Positions 8,273 to 17,894 of a stretch of 64,000 nucleotides of DNA are shown in pieces. The first letter of the stretch is position 1. Each line of letters starts with the position of its first letter. The DNA is taken from the NCBI GenBank assembly GCA_017474045.1, contig JAFUHX010000015.1:1-64000 (forward strand), read 5' to 3'. Position numbers and translations under genes: made by a program. The DNA comes from Clostridia bacterium (GTDB taxonomy: Bacteria > Bacillota > Clostridia > Oscillospirales > Acutalibacteraceae). The notes beneath the pieces were generated by a model, which saw nothing but the letters and a program-made list of their open reading frames with translations, did no database searches and had not been told where the DNA came from.

Positions 8273-11200
8273 TTATTGAGGCAGGGTTTGTTTGGGTGCG
8301 GGAAGATTTTCGCTGTTAAATTCAAAAATCTTAAGAACCTCATTAATTGTTTCCATAGGTGTTTTGTTTAAAAGTCTGACAGTAACATATTGCTTTCCCT
8401 TGTCTGCGCCGATGATTGCTCTTCTTCTGAGAAATTTTGTCATTAAGGTTATGTGAATAGGCTTGATGTCGTTAACAAAAACAACAATACAGTCCTTCCT
8501 TTGCTTAATTTCATAAATTCCGGCTTTTGCGGCTCTGTTTCTTAAAAGAGCAACATCGACAAGACCTTTTACACTGGAGGGAATATCTCCGAAACGGTCG
8601 ATGAATTCATCAATAACGTCTGAGGCATCTTCTTCGTTTTCAATGGTGGCAATTCGTTTGTACATTGAAATTCTGTTTTTAACGCTGTCGATATAGCTTT
8701 CGGGAATATGGGCATCAATGGCAATGTCGATTAAACATTCTTTCTTTTCTTCAACAACGCCCGTTTCTGTGCTTTTTATGGCGTCTGAGAGCATTTCGAG
8801 ATACATGTCGTATCCGACTGCCTCCATGTGTCCGTGCTGTTGAGCGCCTAAAATACTGCCGGCTCCTCTGATTTCCAGATCTCTCATTGCAATCTGAAAG
8901 CCTGCGCCGAACTGAGTGAATTCTCTGATGGCGTTAAGTCTTTTTGAGGCAATTTCTGAAAGAGATTTTCTTCCGGTATAGGTAAAATAGGCGAAGGCGC
9001 GGCGGGTGCTTCTTCCAACACGACCTCTTATCTGATGAAGCTGAGCAAGTCCGAGTTTGTCGGCGTTTTCAATAATCAGCGTGTTGGCGTTGGGAACATC
9101 AACACCGGTTTCGATAATAGTTGTGCAAACAAGAATGTCTATTTCGCCCTCAAGAAGCTGACGCCAGACCTCGCTGAGCTCGTCTTCGCTCATTTTTCCG
9201 TGACCGATTCCGATTTTTGCGTCAGGAAGGCGTTGCTGAAGCATGCTTGCCGTCAGCTCAATGTCTTCTGTTTTGTTGTGAAGATAATATACCTGGCCGC
9301 CTCGGCGAAGCTCACGGTTGATTGCTTCAACAACAATGTCTAAGTCAAAGGCCATAACATAGGTCTGAACGGGGTGGCGGTCAAGGGGCGGAATTTCAAG
9401 AACCGACATATCGCGGATGCCACTCATTGCCATATTAAGCGTTCTGGGAATGGGTGTTGCTGAAAGTGTGAGAACATCAACAAGGGGAAAACGCTCCTTC
9501 AGCTTTTCTTTCTGTGCAACACCGAAACGCTGCTCTTCGTCAACAATAAGAAGACCTAAATCGTTGAATTCAACGGAAGAAGCAATTATGCTGTGAGTTC
9601 CCACAACAATGTCAACGCTTCCCCGTTTCAGAGCTTTTTTGATTTTGTTTCTCTGAGTAACGGTTTTGAAGCGAGAAAGCATTTCGATTTCAACGGGGAA
9701 GCCGTCAAAGCGCTTTAACAGGGTCTGATAATGCTGAAAAGCGAGAATAGTTGTTGGAACAAGAATTGCAACCTGCTTGGAGTCGGCGATGCACTTAAAG
9801 GCGGCTCTGAGAGCAACCTCGGTTTTTCCGAAGCCAACATCACCGCAAAGAAGTCTGTCCATGGGGCAGGGCCTTTCCATATCTTTTTTAATTTCATTAA
9901 CGGCAAAAATCTGGTCTTCTGTTTCGTCAAATTCAAAGCGTCGTTCAAAGTCATTTTGCATGTCGGTATCCTGAGAAAACTGAAAGCCCGCCGCGTTAAT
10001 TCTCTGAGCATAAATTTTTCTCAGCTGGTCGGCAATGTCTTTAACTGCTGTTCTGACCTTGCGCTTGGTTTTATTCCATTCGTCACCGCCTAAACGGTTC
10101 AGCTTAACAGGCTTGTCGCTATCCTTCGGAGAAATATATTTTGAAAGAAGGTCAAGCTGTGTAACCGGGAGATAAAGAACATCTGACCCTTTGAAATTGA
10201 TTTTGATAAAATCTTTGATTTTTCCGTCAACCGTAATTGTTGTAAGTCCGTCAAAAATTCCGATTCCGTAGGCGGCGTGAACAACATAGTCACCCTTGGC
10301 AATGTCTTCAATGCTTAAAACGGTTTTTCCGCTGGAATTCTTTTTGCGGATTCTTCTTTTAGTTGCTTGTTCAGCACTTTTTCTGTAGGAAAAAAGGCTG
10401 AATTTCAGTTCGGGGTATTCAATTCCGCCACTCAGGCTTCCTCCGATAACAGAAACAGTTTTTTTCGAAAAAACCTCGGGAATTTTTTCAGAATACTCAG
10501 CGCGTATTCCTTCCTGAGTCAAGTCAAAGGCTAATTCACGGGCATTTTTCGCCGTTCCCGCCATAACAACACAGGTGTAGCCGTTTCGGGTGGCTGTTTT
10601 CAGGTCTTCGCAAAGATAAGAAAGCGTTCCGTCCCATGCAGCCGTAATACCTGCATTTATGCTGACGAGACTTTTTGCAGGGGTATCAAAGCTTCCTCTG
10701 GCAAAGTTATCAATATATATTGTTTTCAGGTTTTCATATTTTAATAAAATCTGTTGCCATGAAAGGTTGAAGCAGTCAAGTCCGGAGGAGAGAATTCCTT
10801 CTTCAAGCATGAATTTAATGTCTTCAGCCATGTGCTTTGAAAAGGCAGAAAAGCTGTTTTTAACGCCTGAGGTTTCGCTCACAAAAACAAGGTCGGAGGA
10901 AACATAATCAAAAAGAGTGGCTGTTTTTTCATAGGCAAGAGAAATATATTTATCTACGCAAGGAATTTCAATTCCGCCATTGAGCTTAGCAATGTCTTCA
11001 ATCAGCTCTTTTTTTGCTTTCTGGCTGCCTTTTCCTTTAACCGTAGGATAAAAGTCATTGAGCTTTTTTAAAAGCTGTTCGTTGCTGTCAAAAACCACTT
11101 CGGTTGCAGGAGTAATTTTAACCTCTTCAACATCGTTGCTTCTTCTCTGAGATTCAATGTCAAAATTAGAGATTGAATCAATTTCGTCTCCCCAGAATTC

Positions 11201-11776
11201 AATCCTGACAGGTTCATTCATGTGGGGCGGGAAGAAGTCGATTATTCCGCCTCTTAAAGAAAATTGCCCGATTCCGTCAACCTGGTCAGCTCTTGAGTAT
11301 CCGGCACAGAGAAGAGCAGAAACAACCTTTTCAATTTCAACCTCTGTTCCTTGCTTTAAAGAAAGAGTTCTTTGTGTCAGATCTTCCGGAGGAATAGTAA
11401 ACTGACTTGCTGCCTCAGCGCAGCAAAGAATGAAAGTATAATCGCCTTCAAGAATTCTTCCCAGAACTCCCAGACGGCGCTGCTCATATTCTCTTGAGCA
11501 AACATCGTCACTTCTGAAATGAAACATTCTTTCAGGATAAATCAGCGCACCGCCCGAAAGAACATTAAGGTCTTCGCAAAGCTTGGTTGCGGCACCCTCG
11601 GTGTCGCAAAGAATGAGGGCCTTCTTTTTTGTTTTTTGACAAACAGAAGAAATATAGTGGGCCTTATGAACGGCAGAAAGACCGATTACCCCCATGGGTA
11701 AACGGTTTTCTTCAATATTTTTGATTACGGAAATAAACTCCGGGCTCTTTTGAAGAATTTTATCGAAACCGGTCAT
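8273..11776 (-). CDS. mfd: transcription-repair coupling factor Mfd
   Basis: About 1167 residues, normal for Mfd. It displaces RNA polymerase stalled at DNA damage and recruits UvrA. The N-terminal UvrB-like module is followed by the RNAP-interacting domain (KGDYVVHAAYGIGIFDG region). The SF2 translocase has Walker A GDVGFGKTE (about 643), DEEQRFG (about 743), the SATPIPRTL motif and GRVGRS. The C-terminal regulatory domain is complete. The chosen ATG has a GAGAGGATT site upstream. An in-frame codon 14 residues earlier lacks a site. Confidence 0.97.
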   Translation of the reverse strand: MTGFDKILQKSPEFISVIKNIEENRLPMGVIGLSAVHKAHYISSVCQKTKKKALILCDTEGAATKLCEDLNVLSGGALIYPERMFHFRSDDVCSREYEQRRLGVLGRILEGDYTFILCCAEAASQFTIPPEDLTQRTLSLKQGTEVEIEKVVSALLCAGYSRADQVDGIGQFSLRGGIIDFFPPHMNEPVRIEFWGDEIDSISNFDIESQRRSNDVEEVKITPATEVVFDSNEQLLKKLNDFYPTVKGKGSQKAKKELIEDIAKLNGGIEIPCVDKYISLAYEKTATLFDYVSSDLVFVSETSGVKNSFSAFSKHMAEDIKFMLEEGILSSGLDCFNLSWQQILLKYENLKTIYIDNFARGSFDTPAKSLVSINAGITAAWDGTLSYLCEDLKTATRNGYTCVVMAGTAKNARELAFDLTQEGIRAEYSEKIPEVFSKKTVSVIGGSLSGGIEYPELKFSLFSYRKSAEQATKRRIRKKNSSGKTVLSIEDIAKGDYVVHAAYGIGIFDGLTTITVDGKIKDFIKINFKGSDVLYLPVTQLDLLSKYISPKDSDKPVKLNRLGGDEWNKTKRKVRTAVKDIADQLRKIYAQRINAAGFQFSQDTDMQNDFERRFEFDETEDQIFAVNEIKKDMERPCPMDRLLCGDVGFGKTEVALRAAFKCIADSKQVAILVPTTILAFQHYQTLLKRFDGFPVEIEMLSRFKTVTQRNKIKKALKRGSVDIVVGTHSIIASSVEFNDLGLLIVDEEQRFGVAQKEKLKERFPLVDVLTLSATPIPRTLNMAMSGIRDMSVLEIPPLDRHPVQTYVMAFDLDIVVEAINRELRRGGQVYYLHNKTEDIELTASMLQQRLPDAKIGIGHGKMSEDELSEVWRQLLEGEIDILVCTTIIETGVDVPNANTLIIENADKLGLAQLHQIRGRVGRSTRRAFAYFTYTGRKSLSEIASKRLNAIREFTQFGAGFQIAMRDLEIRGAGSILGAQQHGHMEAVGYDMYLEMLSDAIKSTETGVVEEKKECLIDIAIDAHIPESYIDSVKNRISMYKRIATIENEEDASDVIDEFIDRFGDIPSSVKGLVDVALLRNRAAKAGIYEIKQRKDCIVVFVNDIKPIHITLMTKFLRRRAIIGADKGKQYVTVRLLNKTPMETINEVLKIFEFNSENLPAPKQTLPQ

Positions 11777-11863
11777 AGCGAATCCTCTCTTAAAGTCTAT
11801 ATATGCCTTTAGCCGCAAAAGAAAAAATCTCCTGCGGTTAATTAAATATCAAAATAATGTTAG

Positions 11864-11894
11864 GAAAAAAATCCCTGTGTCAAAAGACACAGGG
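11864..11894 (-). terminator. terminator of the two-small-protein operon
   Basis: Read on the minus strand, CCCTGTGTC and GACACAGGG form a perfect 9-bp stem with a 4-nt loop, followed by a run of Ts. Confidence 0.85.
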
Positions 11895-11902
11895 TTAAAA
11901 AC

Positions 11903-12067
11903 TTATTCAGTTTCTGTTTTGCCTTCTTCAACATCAATGCCAAATACAACAAGAATTTTGGTAAGTGCTTCCCAGAATGCATCAAAGATACCTCTGAAAA
12001 GAGTGTAAAAATCGGTTACAGGTTCAAAATTTTCAGAATAACCGCCATCTTTTTTATAAAGTGACAT
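11903..12067 (-). CDS. small protein, 54 residues, unknown function
   Basis: Not recognised. It has a GAAAGGAG site shortly before ATG. The sequence starts MSLYKKDGGYSENFEP, then has an amphipathic or hydrophobic stretch (DFYTLFRGIFDAFWEALTKI, residues 19-38) and an acidic tail ending TETE. It is too long-hydrophobic and aromatic for a toxin antidote and lacks a cleavable signal. It is the second gene of a two-gene transcript with its own consensus-like promoter and strong terminator, so it is very likely expressed. A membrane-interacting or secreted peptide is possible but unproven. Confidence 0.65.
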   Translation of the reverse strand: MSLYKKDGGYSENFEPVTDFYTLFRGIFDAFWEALTKILVVFGIDVEEGKTETE

Positions 12068-12091
12068 AATCTTTTCTCCTTTCAGTAAATC

Positions 12092-12265
12092 TTAGCCTTC
12101 TTCTGAGGGGTTCTCGTCTTTTGTCATGCCAAGTAATTCCCAAAGACCGTTTGTGAAAGTATCGGGACTGTCAGCACCGCCGAGAACGAAACTAAGCCAA
12201 CCAATTACCTTATCGGTAAAAATAAGAACTGCGTAAACAACTTCTTCAAGACCGCCGAATTTCAT
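12092..12265 (-). CDS. small protein, 57 residues, unknown function
   Basis: Not recognised. ATG follows a GAAGGGAG site. Residues 6-29 (start LEEVVYAVLIFTDKV) form one hydrophobic helix long enough to span or lie on a membrane. A more polar tail (LWELLGMTKDENPSEEG) ends acidic. It is the first gene of the operon and has the same overall plan as its 54-residue partner: a short start, an aromatic/hydrophobic helix with Trp, and an acidic tail. This suggests a functional pair. No toxin, bacteriocin leader or known peptide family is evident. Confidence 0.65.
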   Translation of the reverse strand: MKFGGLEEVVYAVLIFTDKVIGWLSFVLGGADSPDTFTNGLWELLGMTKDENPSEEG

Positions 12266-12339
12266 ACTGTATAGACTCCCTTCGTATTACTTGATTTGCT
12301 TTAAAGATGAGACAAACGCACATCTTCAGATTTGGCTAT

Positions 12340-12368
12340 ATTGTAAACCTAAACAAGTCAAAAGTCAA
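12340..12368 (-). promoter_or_regulatory. sigma-A promoter of the two-small-protein operon
   Basis: On the minus strand TTGACT and TACAAT are spaced exactly 17 bp, about 75 bp upstream of the 57-residue protein. Confidence 0.65.
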
Positions 12369-12555
12369 TCTATTAACAAAAATTTCTTGTTTTTTGTTAA
12401 TATTGTATAGTAAAATAGTTCAAAAATTAGCAACAATTATGGTATATTGCTTTTATTTAAGAAAGAAGTTATAAATGTTTAAATTGTTATTGATAAAACG
12501 ACTGAAAAATTATATAATAAAAAAGTATAAAACTCAACACAAAGGAGGAAAAAAC

Positions 12556-13161
12556 ATGGCAGGAAATGCAATGTTTAAAATTTCATACGGGCTTTATGTC
12601 CTGACAGCTAAAGACGGAGATAAAGATAACGGCTGCATTATTAACACTCTTATTCAGCAAACAGATTCACCGAAAAGAGTTTCAATAACTGTAAACAAAC
12701 AAAACTACACGCATGATATGATTAAAAACAGCGGAGTTTTCAATGTTTCTGTTTTAACTGTTAACACGCCCTTTGAGATTTTTAAACACTTTGGTTTTCA
12801 AAGCGGAAGAACTGCTCAGAAATTTTTCAAAAATCCCAACGAAACAAGAAGCGAAAACGGTGTTCTCTATCTTTCATCATGCAGTAATGCCTTTATTTCA
12901 GGCAAGGTTTGTGAAGAAATCGATTTGGGGACTCACACAATGTTTATTGCTGATGTTACTGAATCTGAGGTGTTTAATGATGATGAATCGTTAACTTATT
13001 CCTATTATCATGCAAACATTAAGCCAAAGCCTCAGCCTCAGGAAACAAAAAAGGGCTATCGCTGCAAAATCTGCGGCTATGTTTATGAGGGTGAAGAATT
13101 GCCCGGTAATTTTGTTTGCCCTGTTTGCAAACACGGAGCAGATGATTTTGAAAAAATTTAA
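12556..13161 (+). CDS. hrb: flavin reductase-rubredoxin fusion (high-molecular-weight rubredoxin, Hrb-like)
   Basis: 201 residues. The start at MAGNAMFK has an AAAGGAGG site; an upstream in-frame ATG adds 27 basic residues without a site and is rejected. The N-terminal part (about 1-150) is a split-barrel FMN flavin-reductase domain. The C-terminal part (about 155-201) is a rubredoxin with two CxxC knuckles (CKICGYVY and CPVCKHG). In Moorella a protein with this layout passes electrons from NAD(P)H to the flavodiiron protein FprA. The next gene here is exactly that partner, 11 bp downstream, so a two-protein O2 or NO reductase system is well supported. Confidence 0.9.
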   Translation: MAGNAMFKISYGLYVLTAKDGDKDNGCIINTLIQQTDSPKRVSITVNKQNYTHDMIKNSGVFNVSVLTVNTPFEIFKHFGFQSGRTAQKFFKNPNETRSENGVLYLSSCSNAFISGKVCEEIDLGTHTMFIADVTESEVFNDDESLTYSYYHANIKPKPQPQETKKGYRCKICGYVYEGEELPGNFVCPVCKHGADDFEKI

Positions 13162-13172
13162 GGAGACAAAAA

Positions 13173-14333
13173 ATGAAAGATGTTTTTATTTCAGAAAGTA
13201 TTAAATATATCGGTGCCAGTGACCGAACGCTTGACCTTTTTGAAGGTCAATATATTCTTCCCGAGGGAATGGCATATAATTCTTATGTTATTCTTGACGA
13301 AAAAACCTGCGTAATGGATACTGTTGATGACCTTGTTAAAGATGAGTTTTTCAAAAGTCTTGAAAAAGAGCTTCAGGGAAGAAAGCTTGATTATCTTGTG
13401 GTTCAACATCTTGAGCCGGACCATTCTTCAAACATTGAAGAAATTGCAAAAAGATATCCTGAGGCTCAAATTGTTCTTTCTCAGAGAGCTGCAACAATGC
13501 TTCCTAATTTTGTAAAGACTGACCTGAAAGACCGCTTTGTTCCTGTTGCTGAAGGAGACAAGCTTTCTCTCGGAACACACACTCTTAATTTTATTGCCGC
13601 ACCTATGGTTCATTGGCCTGAAGTAATTCTTAGCTATGAAGAAAGCGAAAAGGTTCTTTTTGCTGCTGATGCATTCGGAAAGTTCGGTGCGCTTGACGCC
13701 GAAGAAGACTGGGCTTGCGAGGCAAGACGTTATTATTTCAATATTGTTGGAAAATATGGTGTTCAGGTTCAGGCTCTTCTCAAAAAGGCAGCCGGACTGG
13801 AAATTGAAAAAATTCTTCCTCTTCACGGTCCCATTCTTGACGAAAATTTAGGCTATTACATTAATCTTTATGACATCTGGAGCAGCTATAGGCCTGAAAC
13901 CGAGGGTGTGTTTATTGCTTATGCCACTCTTCACGGTCACACAAGAAAGGTTGCTGAAAAGCTGAAAGCTCTTCTTGAAGAAAAGGGCTGTCCGAAGGTT
14001 TCAATTGCCGATCTTTCAAGAGCAGATATTGCTGAATGTGTTGAAGATGCGTTTAAATATAGCAAAACTGTTCTTGCCGCTTCTTCTTATGATGGAGGCG
14101 TAATGCCCAAAATGGAAGATTTTCTTCATCACCTCAAGTCAAAGAAATGGCAAAACAGAAAAGTGGGTCTTATCGAAAACACCTCATGGGGTCCCAGCGC
14201 TATTAAAACAATGAAATCAATTCTTGAAGAAATGAAAGACATTGAAATTGTTGAGCCCAATGTTTCTGTTAAGGTTAATCTTTCCGAAGAAACAAGCGAA
14301 AAGCTCAGTGAACTTGCAAGCGCGCTGGTTTAA
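13173..14333 (+). CDS. fprA: flavodiiron protein (A-type flavoprotein, O2/NO reductase)
   Basis: 386 residues in two domains. The metallo-beta-lactamase domain carries the diiron ligands HLEPDH (H79, E81, D83, H84), H147 in MVHWPE, D166 in AADAFGKFG and a later LPLHGP histidine. The C-terminal flavodoxin domain (about 250-386) binds FMN (YATLHGHTRKVAEKL). It reduces O2 to water or NO to N2O in the cytosol, protecting a strict anaerobe. It lies directly behind the rubredoxin-flavin reductase, its likely electron donor, and is followed by a strong terminator. Confidence 0.95.
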   Translation: MKDVFISESIKYIGASDRTLDLFEGQYILPEGMAYNSYVILDEKTCVMDTVDDLVKDEFFKSLEKELQGRKLDYLVVQHLEPDHSSNIEEIAKRYPEAQIVLSQRAATMLPNFVKTDLKDRFVPVAEGDKLSLGTHTLNFIAAPMVHWPEVILSYEESEKVLFAADAFGKFGALDAEEDWACEARRYYFNIVGKYGVQVQALLKKAAGLEIEKILPLHGPILDENLGYYINLYDIWSSYRPETEGVFIAYATLHGHTRKVAEKLKALLEEKGCPKVSIADLSRADIAECVEDAFKYSKTVLAASSYDGGVMPKMEDFLHHLKSKKWQNRKVGLIENTSWGPSAIKTMKSILEEMKDIEIVEPNVSVKVNLSEETSEKLSELASALV

Positions 14334-14416
14334 TTTAACGCTTTAAAAAAGAAGCAAAAGTGCAGACCAAACGAAATAAAAGCAATCAAGGTTTTCATCT
14401 GAAATAACCCTTAAAC

Positions 14417-14455
14417 AAGGAGCTGTAAAAACTCGTTTTTTACAGCTCCTTCTTT
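14417..14455 (+). terminator. Rho-independent terminator of hrb-fprA
   Basis: AAGGAGCTGTAAAA pairs with TTTTTACAGCTCCTT, followed by CTTTTC. The rest of the 308-bp gap to spoIIE shows a possible TATAAT (14582-14587) but nothing else I can support. Confidence 0.85.
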
Positions 14456-14641
14456 TCATGGAGCTTAAAATGAGCAAAAGTATTTTTGTAGCTTAAGGCA
14501 CGTCTGAAACAGAAGCTTGTTCAGAGTGAAAAAATTTTATATTACCGCCTAAATACGACCGCTTTTTCTTTCTTTATTCTATATAATCGAACCATTATTG
14601 CGGCAAAGACTTGAAAATTTGTTGCTACGGAGGCAGATTAT

Positions 14642-16930
14642 ATGGAAAAAACCTTGTTTGAAAAAAGCGAAAAGAAACTTATTAAAAATAACAGCAAACT
14701 TCTTTTTTCTTTTTTAACTGCGCTGATAAGCTTTTTTCTTTCTCAGTTTGGCGCCATTGAAGGATTTTCGCCTTTCTCTTGCGCCTTCGTTTCAGCCGTT
14801 TCTTCAGAATATTGCTTCGCCGCTTTTCTTGGCAGCGCAACAGGCTGTTTCCTTTCGCTTTCATGGCAGGAGGCTTTGAAATATCTTTTTTCATTGGGAG
14901 TTGTCTGCGCCTTCCGACTTTTTATTTTAAAAAGAACTTCCTCAGAAAACAGTCTTCTTGCCCTCTGTGTAATTTCTTTTTGTTCCTGTCTTTGCGCTTC
15001 GGTGGGCTACATGGCTTTTTCAGGCTTTGATTTTTTAACGGCGGTAAAAGGCTTATGCGAGGCAGCTGTTTCGGCTTTTAGTGTTGCTGTTTATAAAAGA
15101 GCTGTTGCCGTTCCTGTCTTAAGTATCGGCTTAAAACGCCTTTCGGCTCAGGATGCGGCAAGTCTGGTGTTTTGCCTTTGTGTGTTTTTTATGTGTGCGG
15201 CAGGAATGATTCTGGGCTTTGTTTCACCTGCAAGAATTGCAGCCGCAGTTATTGTAATTTTCGCCGCGCAATATAAAGGCGTGGCTGTTGCGGCTGTTTC
15301 AGGCGTTTGCGCAGGGCTTTCTTTTTGTGTTTATGAAAACCATGGCTTTATGTTGGCTCTTTTTTCGCTGGGTGCTTTAACTGCAGGGCTTTTTTCTTCT
15401 CTGGGGCAATACACAACGGCAATTTCTTTCGCCTTAACTGCTTCTTGCGCTTCGTTGGTTTCGGGCTTTGACAAAGCAGAAATCGGAGCTGTTGCAGAGG
15501 TAATTATTGCCGCAGGAGTTTATTCTCTTATCCCTCCCTCATGGATAATAAGCGCTCAGGATTATTTAAGCAAAAACGCTCTTATGAAAGACAGCGACAT
15601 TGAAAGGCAGGTTTGCGCCAATTTAAACTTGGCGGCAGGTAAGGTGGAAGAGGTTTCAGACATTGTTATGAGGGTCGGCGAAAGGTTAGACAGAGTGATA
15701 AATCCCGAAATCAATCAGGTTTTTTCAAAAATGCAACAAGGACTTTGCTTGGGCTGCGACAAAAAAAGCGAATGTTGGAACCGCTATTTTTCTGAAACAG
15801 CCTTTGATATTATGGTTATGGCAGGAATACAGAAGGGGAGCGCAAAAAAAACAGCTCTTGAAAAGCGCTGTATCAGACCTATGGCTCTTCTGGAGGAGGT
15901 CAACAAACACTATCCTGATTTCGTCAGTGCAGTTGCAACAAAGGTAAAAATCAGCGAAATGAGAGATATTTTAAGCGAACAGTTTTTGTCGGTTGCTTTG
16001 TTTCTCAGCGAAACGGCTAAGAATGCTTCTTTCAGCGGAATTGTTGACAAAGCAAAAAGCCGAAGCATAAAAACTGCTCTTTCCGACAGCGCGGTAGAAA
16101 CCGATGCTCTCAGATATATGACCGATTTAAGCGGAAAGGTCAGCGTTGAAGCTGTTATCTATGAAAAGAACGCTTTTTTTGACACAGATAAAATGAAAGC
16201 AATTATTGAATTTGTTACGGCAAGAAAATTTGAAAGACCCGAAATTGCCGTTATGGAAACAAAAACAGAAATTCTTTTTGAGGAAAAAGCCCGATATAAA
16301 ATCAAATACGGAAGCGCTCAGATCGCCTTTTCAAAAAGCAAGGTCTGCGGCGATAATATCGGCTACACTAAAGACCTTCAATCAAATGAATATGCCTTTT
16401 TAAGCGACGGAATGGGAACAGGAGCCAGGGCAGCCATTGATGCAGCTATGACCTGCGGACTTCTTGAAAAGCTTCTTGCATGCGGTTTTTCTTTTGAAAG
16501 CGCCCTGAAGGTTATAAACAGCTCTTTAATGCTCAAATCAACCGATGAATCTCTGGCAACGGTGGATGCCGTTTGTATAAATGTTTACAGCGGTGAGGCG
16601 GTGTTTTACAAGGCGGGGGCAACCGTTTCTTTCATCAGAAGAGGAAACAAGGTTTCGGTTGTTGAAGAGGTATCAATGCCTATCGGAATAATTAAAAGTG
16701 TTTCGGCAACAAAAACCGAAACACAGCTTCAGAAGGGAGATATTATTCTTCTGGTTTCAGACGGAGTCACAACAGGTGATTGCGGCTGGATAAGCGACGA
16801 GCTTCTTGCATGGAGTACGGGCAACATGAATGACCTTGCAACCCATATTGCTTCTCTTGCCAGACTGAGAAGCGACAAACGCTGTGAAGACGATATAACG
16901 GTGGTCAGCGTTAAGCTTTCTGAAAACTGA
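14642..16930 (+). CDS. spoIIE: stage II sporulation protein E (PP2C serine phosphatase)
   Basis: 762 residues. The N-terminal third (about 20-310) holds around ten membrane helices. The middle (about 320-550) is the FtsZ-interacting/regulatory region with several cysteines. The C-terminal PP2C domain (about 560-762) shows LSDGMGTGARAA (about 588), a VDAVCINVYSGEA block and VSDGVTTGD. SpoIIE dephosphorylates SpoIIAA at the asymmetric septum to release sigma-F in the forespore. Its presence indicates an endospore-forming lineage. A TATAAT hexamer lies about 55 bp upstream without a consensus -35, as expected for Spo0A-activated promoters (inference). Confidence 0.95.
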   Translation: MEKTLFEKSEKKLIKNNSKLLFSFLTALISFFLSQFGAIEGFSPFSCAFVSAVSSEYCFAAFLGSATGCFLSLSWQEALKYLFSLGVVCAFRLFILKRTSSENSLLALCVISFCSCLCASVGYMAFSGFDFLTAVKGLCEAAVSAFSVAVYKRAVAVPVLSIGLKRLSAQDAASLVFCLCVFFMCAAGMILGFVSPARIAAAVIVIFAAQYKGVAVAAVSGVCAGLSFCVYENHGFMLALFSLGALTAGLFSSLGQYTTAISFALTASCASLVSGFDKAEIGAVAEVIIAAGVYSLIPPSWIISAQDYLSKNALMKDSDIERQVCANLNLAAGKVEEVSDIVMRVGERLDRVINPEINQVFSKMQQGLCLGCDKKSECWNRYFSETAFDIMVMAGIQKGSAKKTALEKRCIRPMALLEEVNKHYPDFVSAVATKVKISEMRDILSEQFLSVALFLSETAKNASFSGIVDKAKSRSIKTALSDSAVETDALRYMTDLSGKVSVEAVIYEKNAFFDTDKMKAIIEFVTARKFERPEIAVMETKTEILFEEKARYKIKYGSAQIAFSKSKVCGDNIGYTKDLQSNEYAFLSDGMGTGARAAIDAAMTCGLLEKLLACGFSFESALKVINSSLMLKSTDESLATVDAVCINVYSGEAVFYKAGATVSFIRRGNKVSVVEEVSMPIGIIKSVSATKTETQLQKGDIILLVSDGVTTGDCGWISDELLAWSTGNMNDLATHIASLARLRSDKRCEDDITVVSVKLSEN

Positions 16931-17040
16931 GAACAAAAATTAAGAACTGATTAAGAATGAATTACAAATATTTAACCTCCCTTTACTTTTTGGAAAAAAA
17001 GGAGTATATTACTGAAGCATATTAATGGAGGTTAATTATT

Positions 17041-17805
17041 ATGTTAAGTAAATTTAAAAAAAGGGTTAAAAATGAATGGCATGAGCTTTTTCAGGAGATT
17101 ACGGTTTTTGAATATGTTCTTTGGTGGGTAGCCAGAATTCTTCTTTTATGTTCGGTTGTTTTTGCCCACTCACCCGAATACAGACTTCTTGATTCGCTGA
17201 ATATGCTGGCTTGCTATACCATGTCTATTCTTCGTTTTGTTGTTCCTCAGAAAACATTTTTGGCAAAAATTGATTTTCGCTGTCAACACGCAATAAATCT
17301 TCTTGAAGTTCTGGGCGTTTTTGGCGGCCATCTTCTTGAGGCGTATTCTTATATTCCGAAATTTGACAGAATTCTTCATTTTCTCTCCGGACCGCTTGCC
17401 ATAGCTGTGGGCTACTACATATTCAAAGCCTTTGAGTCTTCTGACGGAAAGAAAAAATACTATAATCCTGCAACAGGAACCTTTTGCGCAACAGGTTTTT
17501 CGTTCCTTGTTATTGTTGCATGGGAAATTCAGGAGTTTATCAGTGACTATTATATCGGTTCTCATAACCAGGGCTATTACTATGCTCCCGGTGAAAACGA
17601 TATTTTCTTTAAAATTTTCGGTGACGGAGCCAAACGCGGAGAAGGACAATATCCTCTTTGGGACACAATGATGGACATGATAGACGCCACAGTTACTACT
17701 GTTATTGCGGCTGTTGTTCTCTTTATTCTTCTGGTTATAATAAAAAAGAGAGCGCTGAAAAAAGAAGCTCTTGAAAAAGAAAAGGAACTTTTAACAGCTT
17801 CCTGA
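17041..17805 (+). CDS. multi-pass membrane protein, YjdF/DUF2238-like
   Basis: 254 residues with about six membrane helices and a basic tail. The central FDRILHFLSGPLAIAVGYY and later WDTMMDMIDATV segments resemble the conserved D..HF..G and D..D blocks of the YjdF/DUF2238 membrane family, whose function is unknown. A paralog with the same plan is encoded at 24269-25030 (WDSALHFIGGAAAVFYGYE and MDIMGDIVLNTLG). The start has a GGAGG site. It is a single gene between spoIIE and a terminator. Confidence 0.6.
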   Translation: MLSKFKKRVKNEWHELFQEITVFEYVLWWVARILLLCSVVFAHSPEYRLLDSLNMLACYTMSILRFVVPQKTFLAKIDFRCQHAINLLEVLGVFGGHLLEAYSYIPKFDRILHFLSGPLAIAVGYYIFKAFESSDGKKKYYNPATGTFCATGFSFLVIVAWEIQEFISDYYIGSHNQGYYYAPGENDIFFKIFGDGAKRGEGQYPLWDTMMDMIDATVTTVIAAVVLFILLVIIKKRALKKEALEKEKELLTAS

Positions 17806-17824
17806 GAAAAAATTTAAAATTAAA

Positions 17825-17866
17825 AATCAGCTGTAAAGACGAAATGTTTTTACAGCTGATTGTTTT
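17825..17866. terminator. bidirectional terminator
   Basis: The AATCAGCTGTAAA arm pairs with TTTACAGCTGATT, followed by GTTTT. It separates the membrane protein from the convergent MFS gene. Confidence 0.8.
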
Positions 17867-17894
17867 ATACGACAAACTTTCAAAAAAAGCCTGA

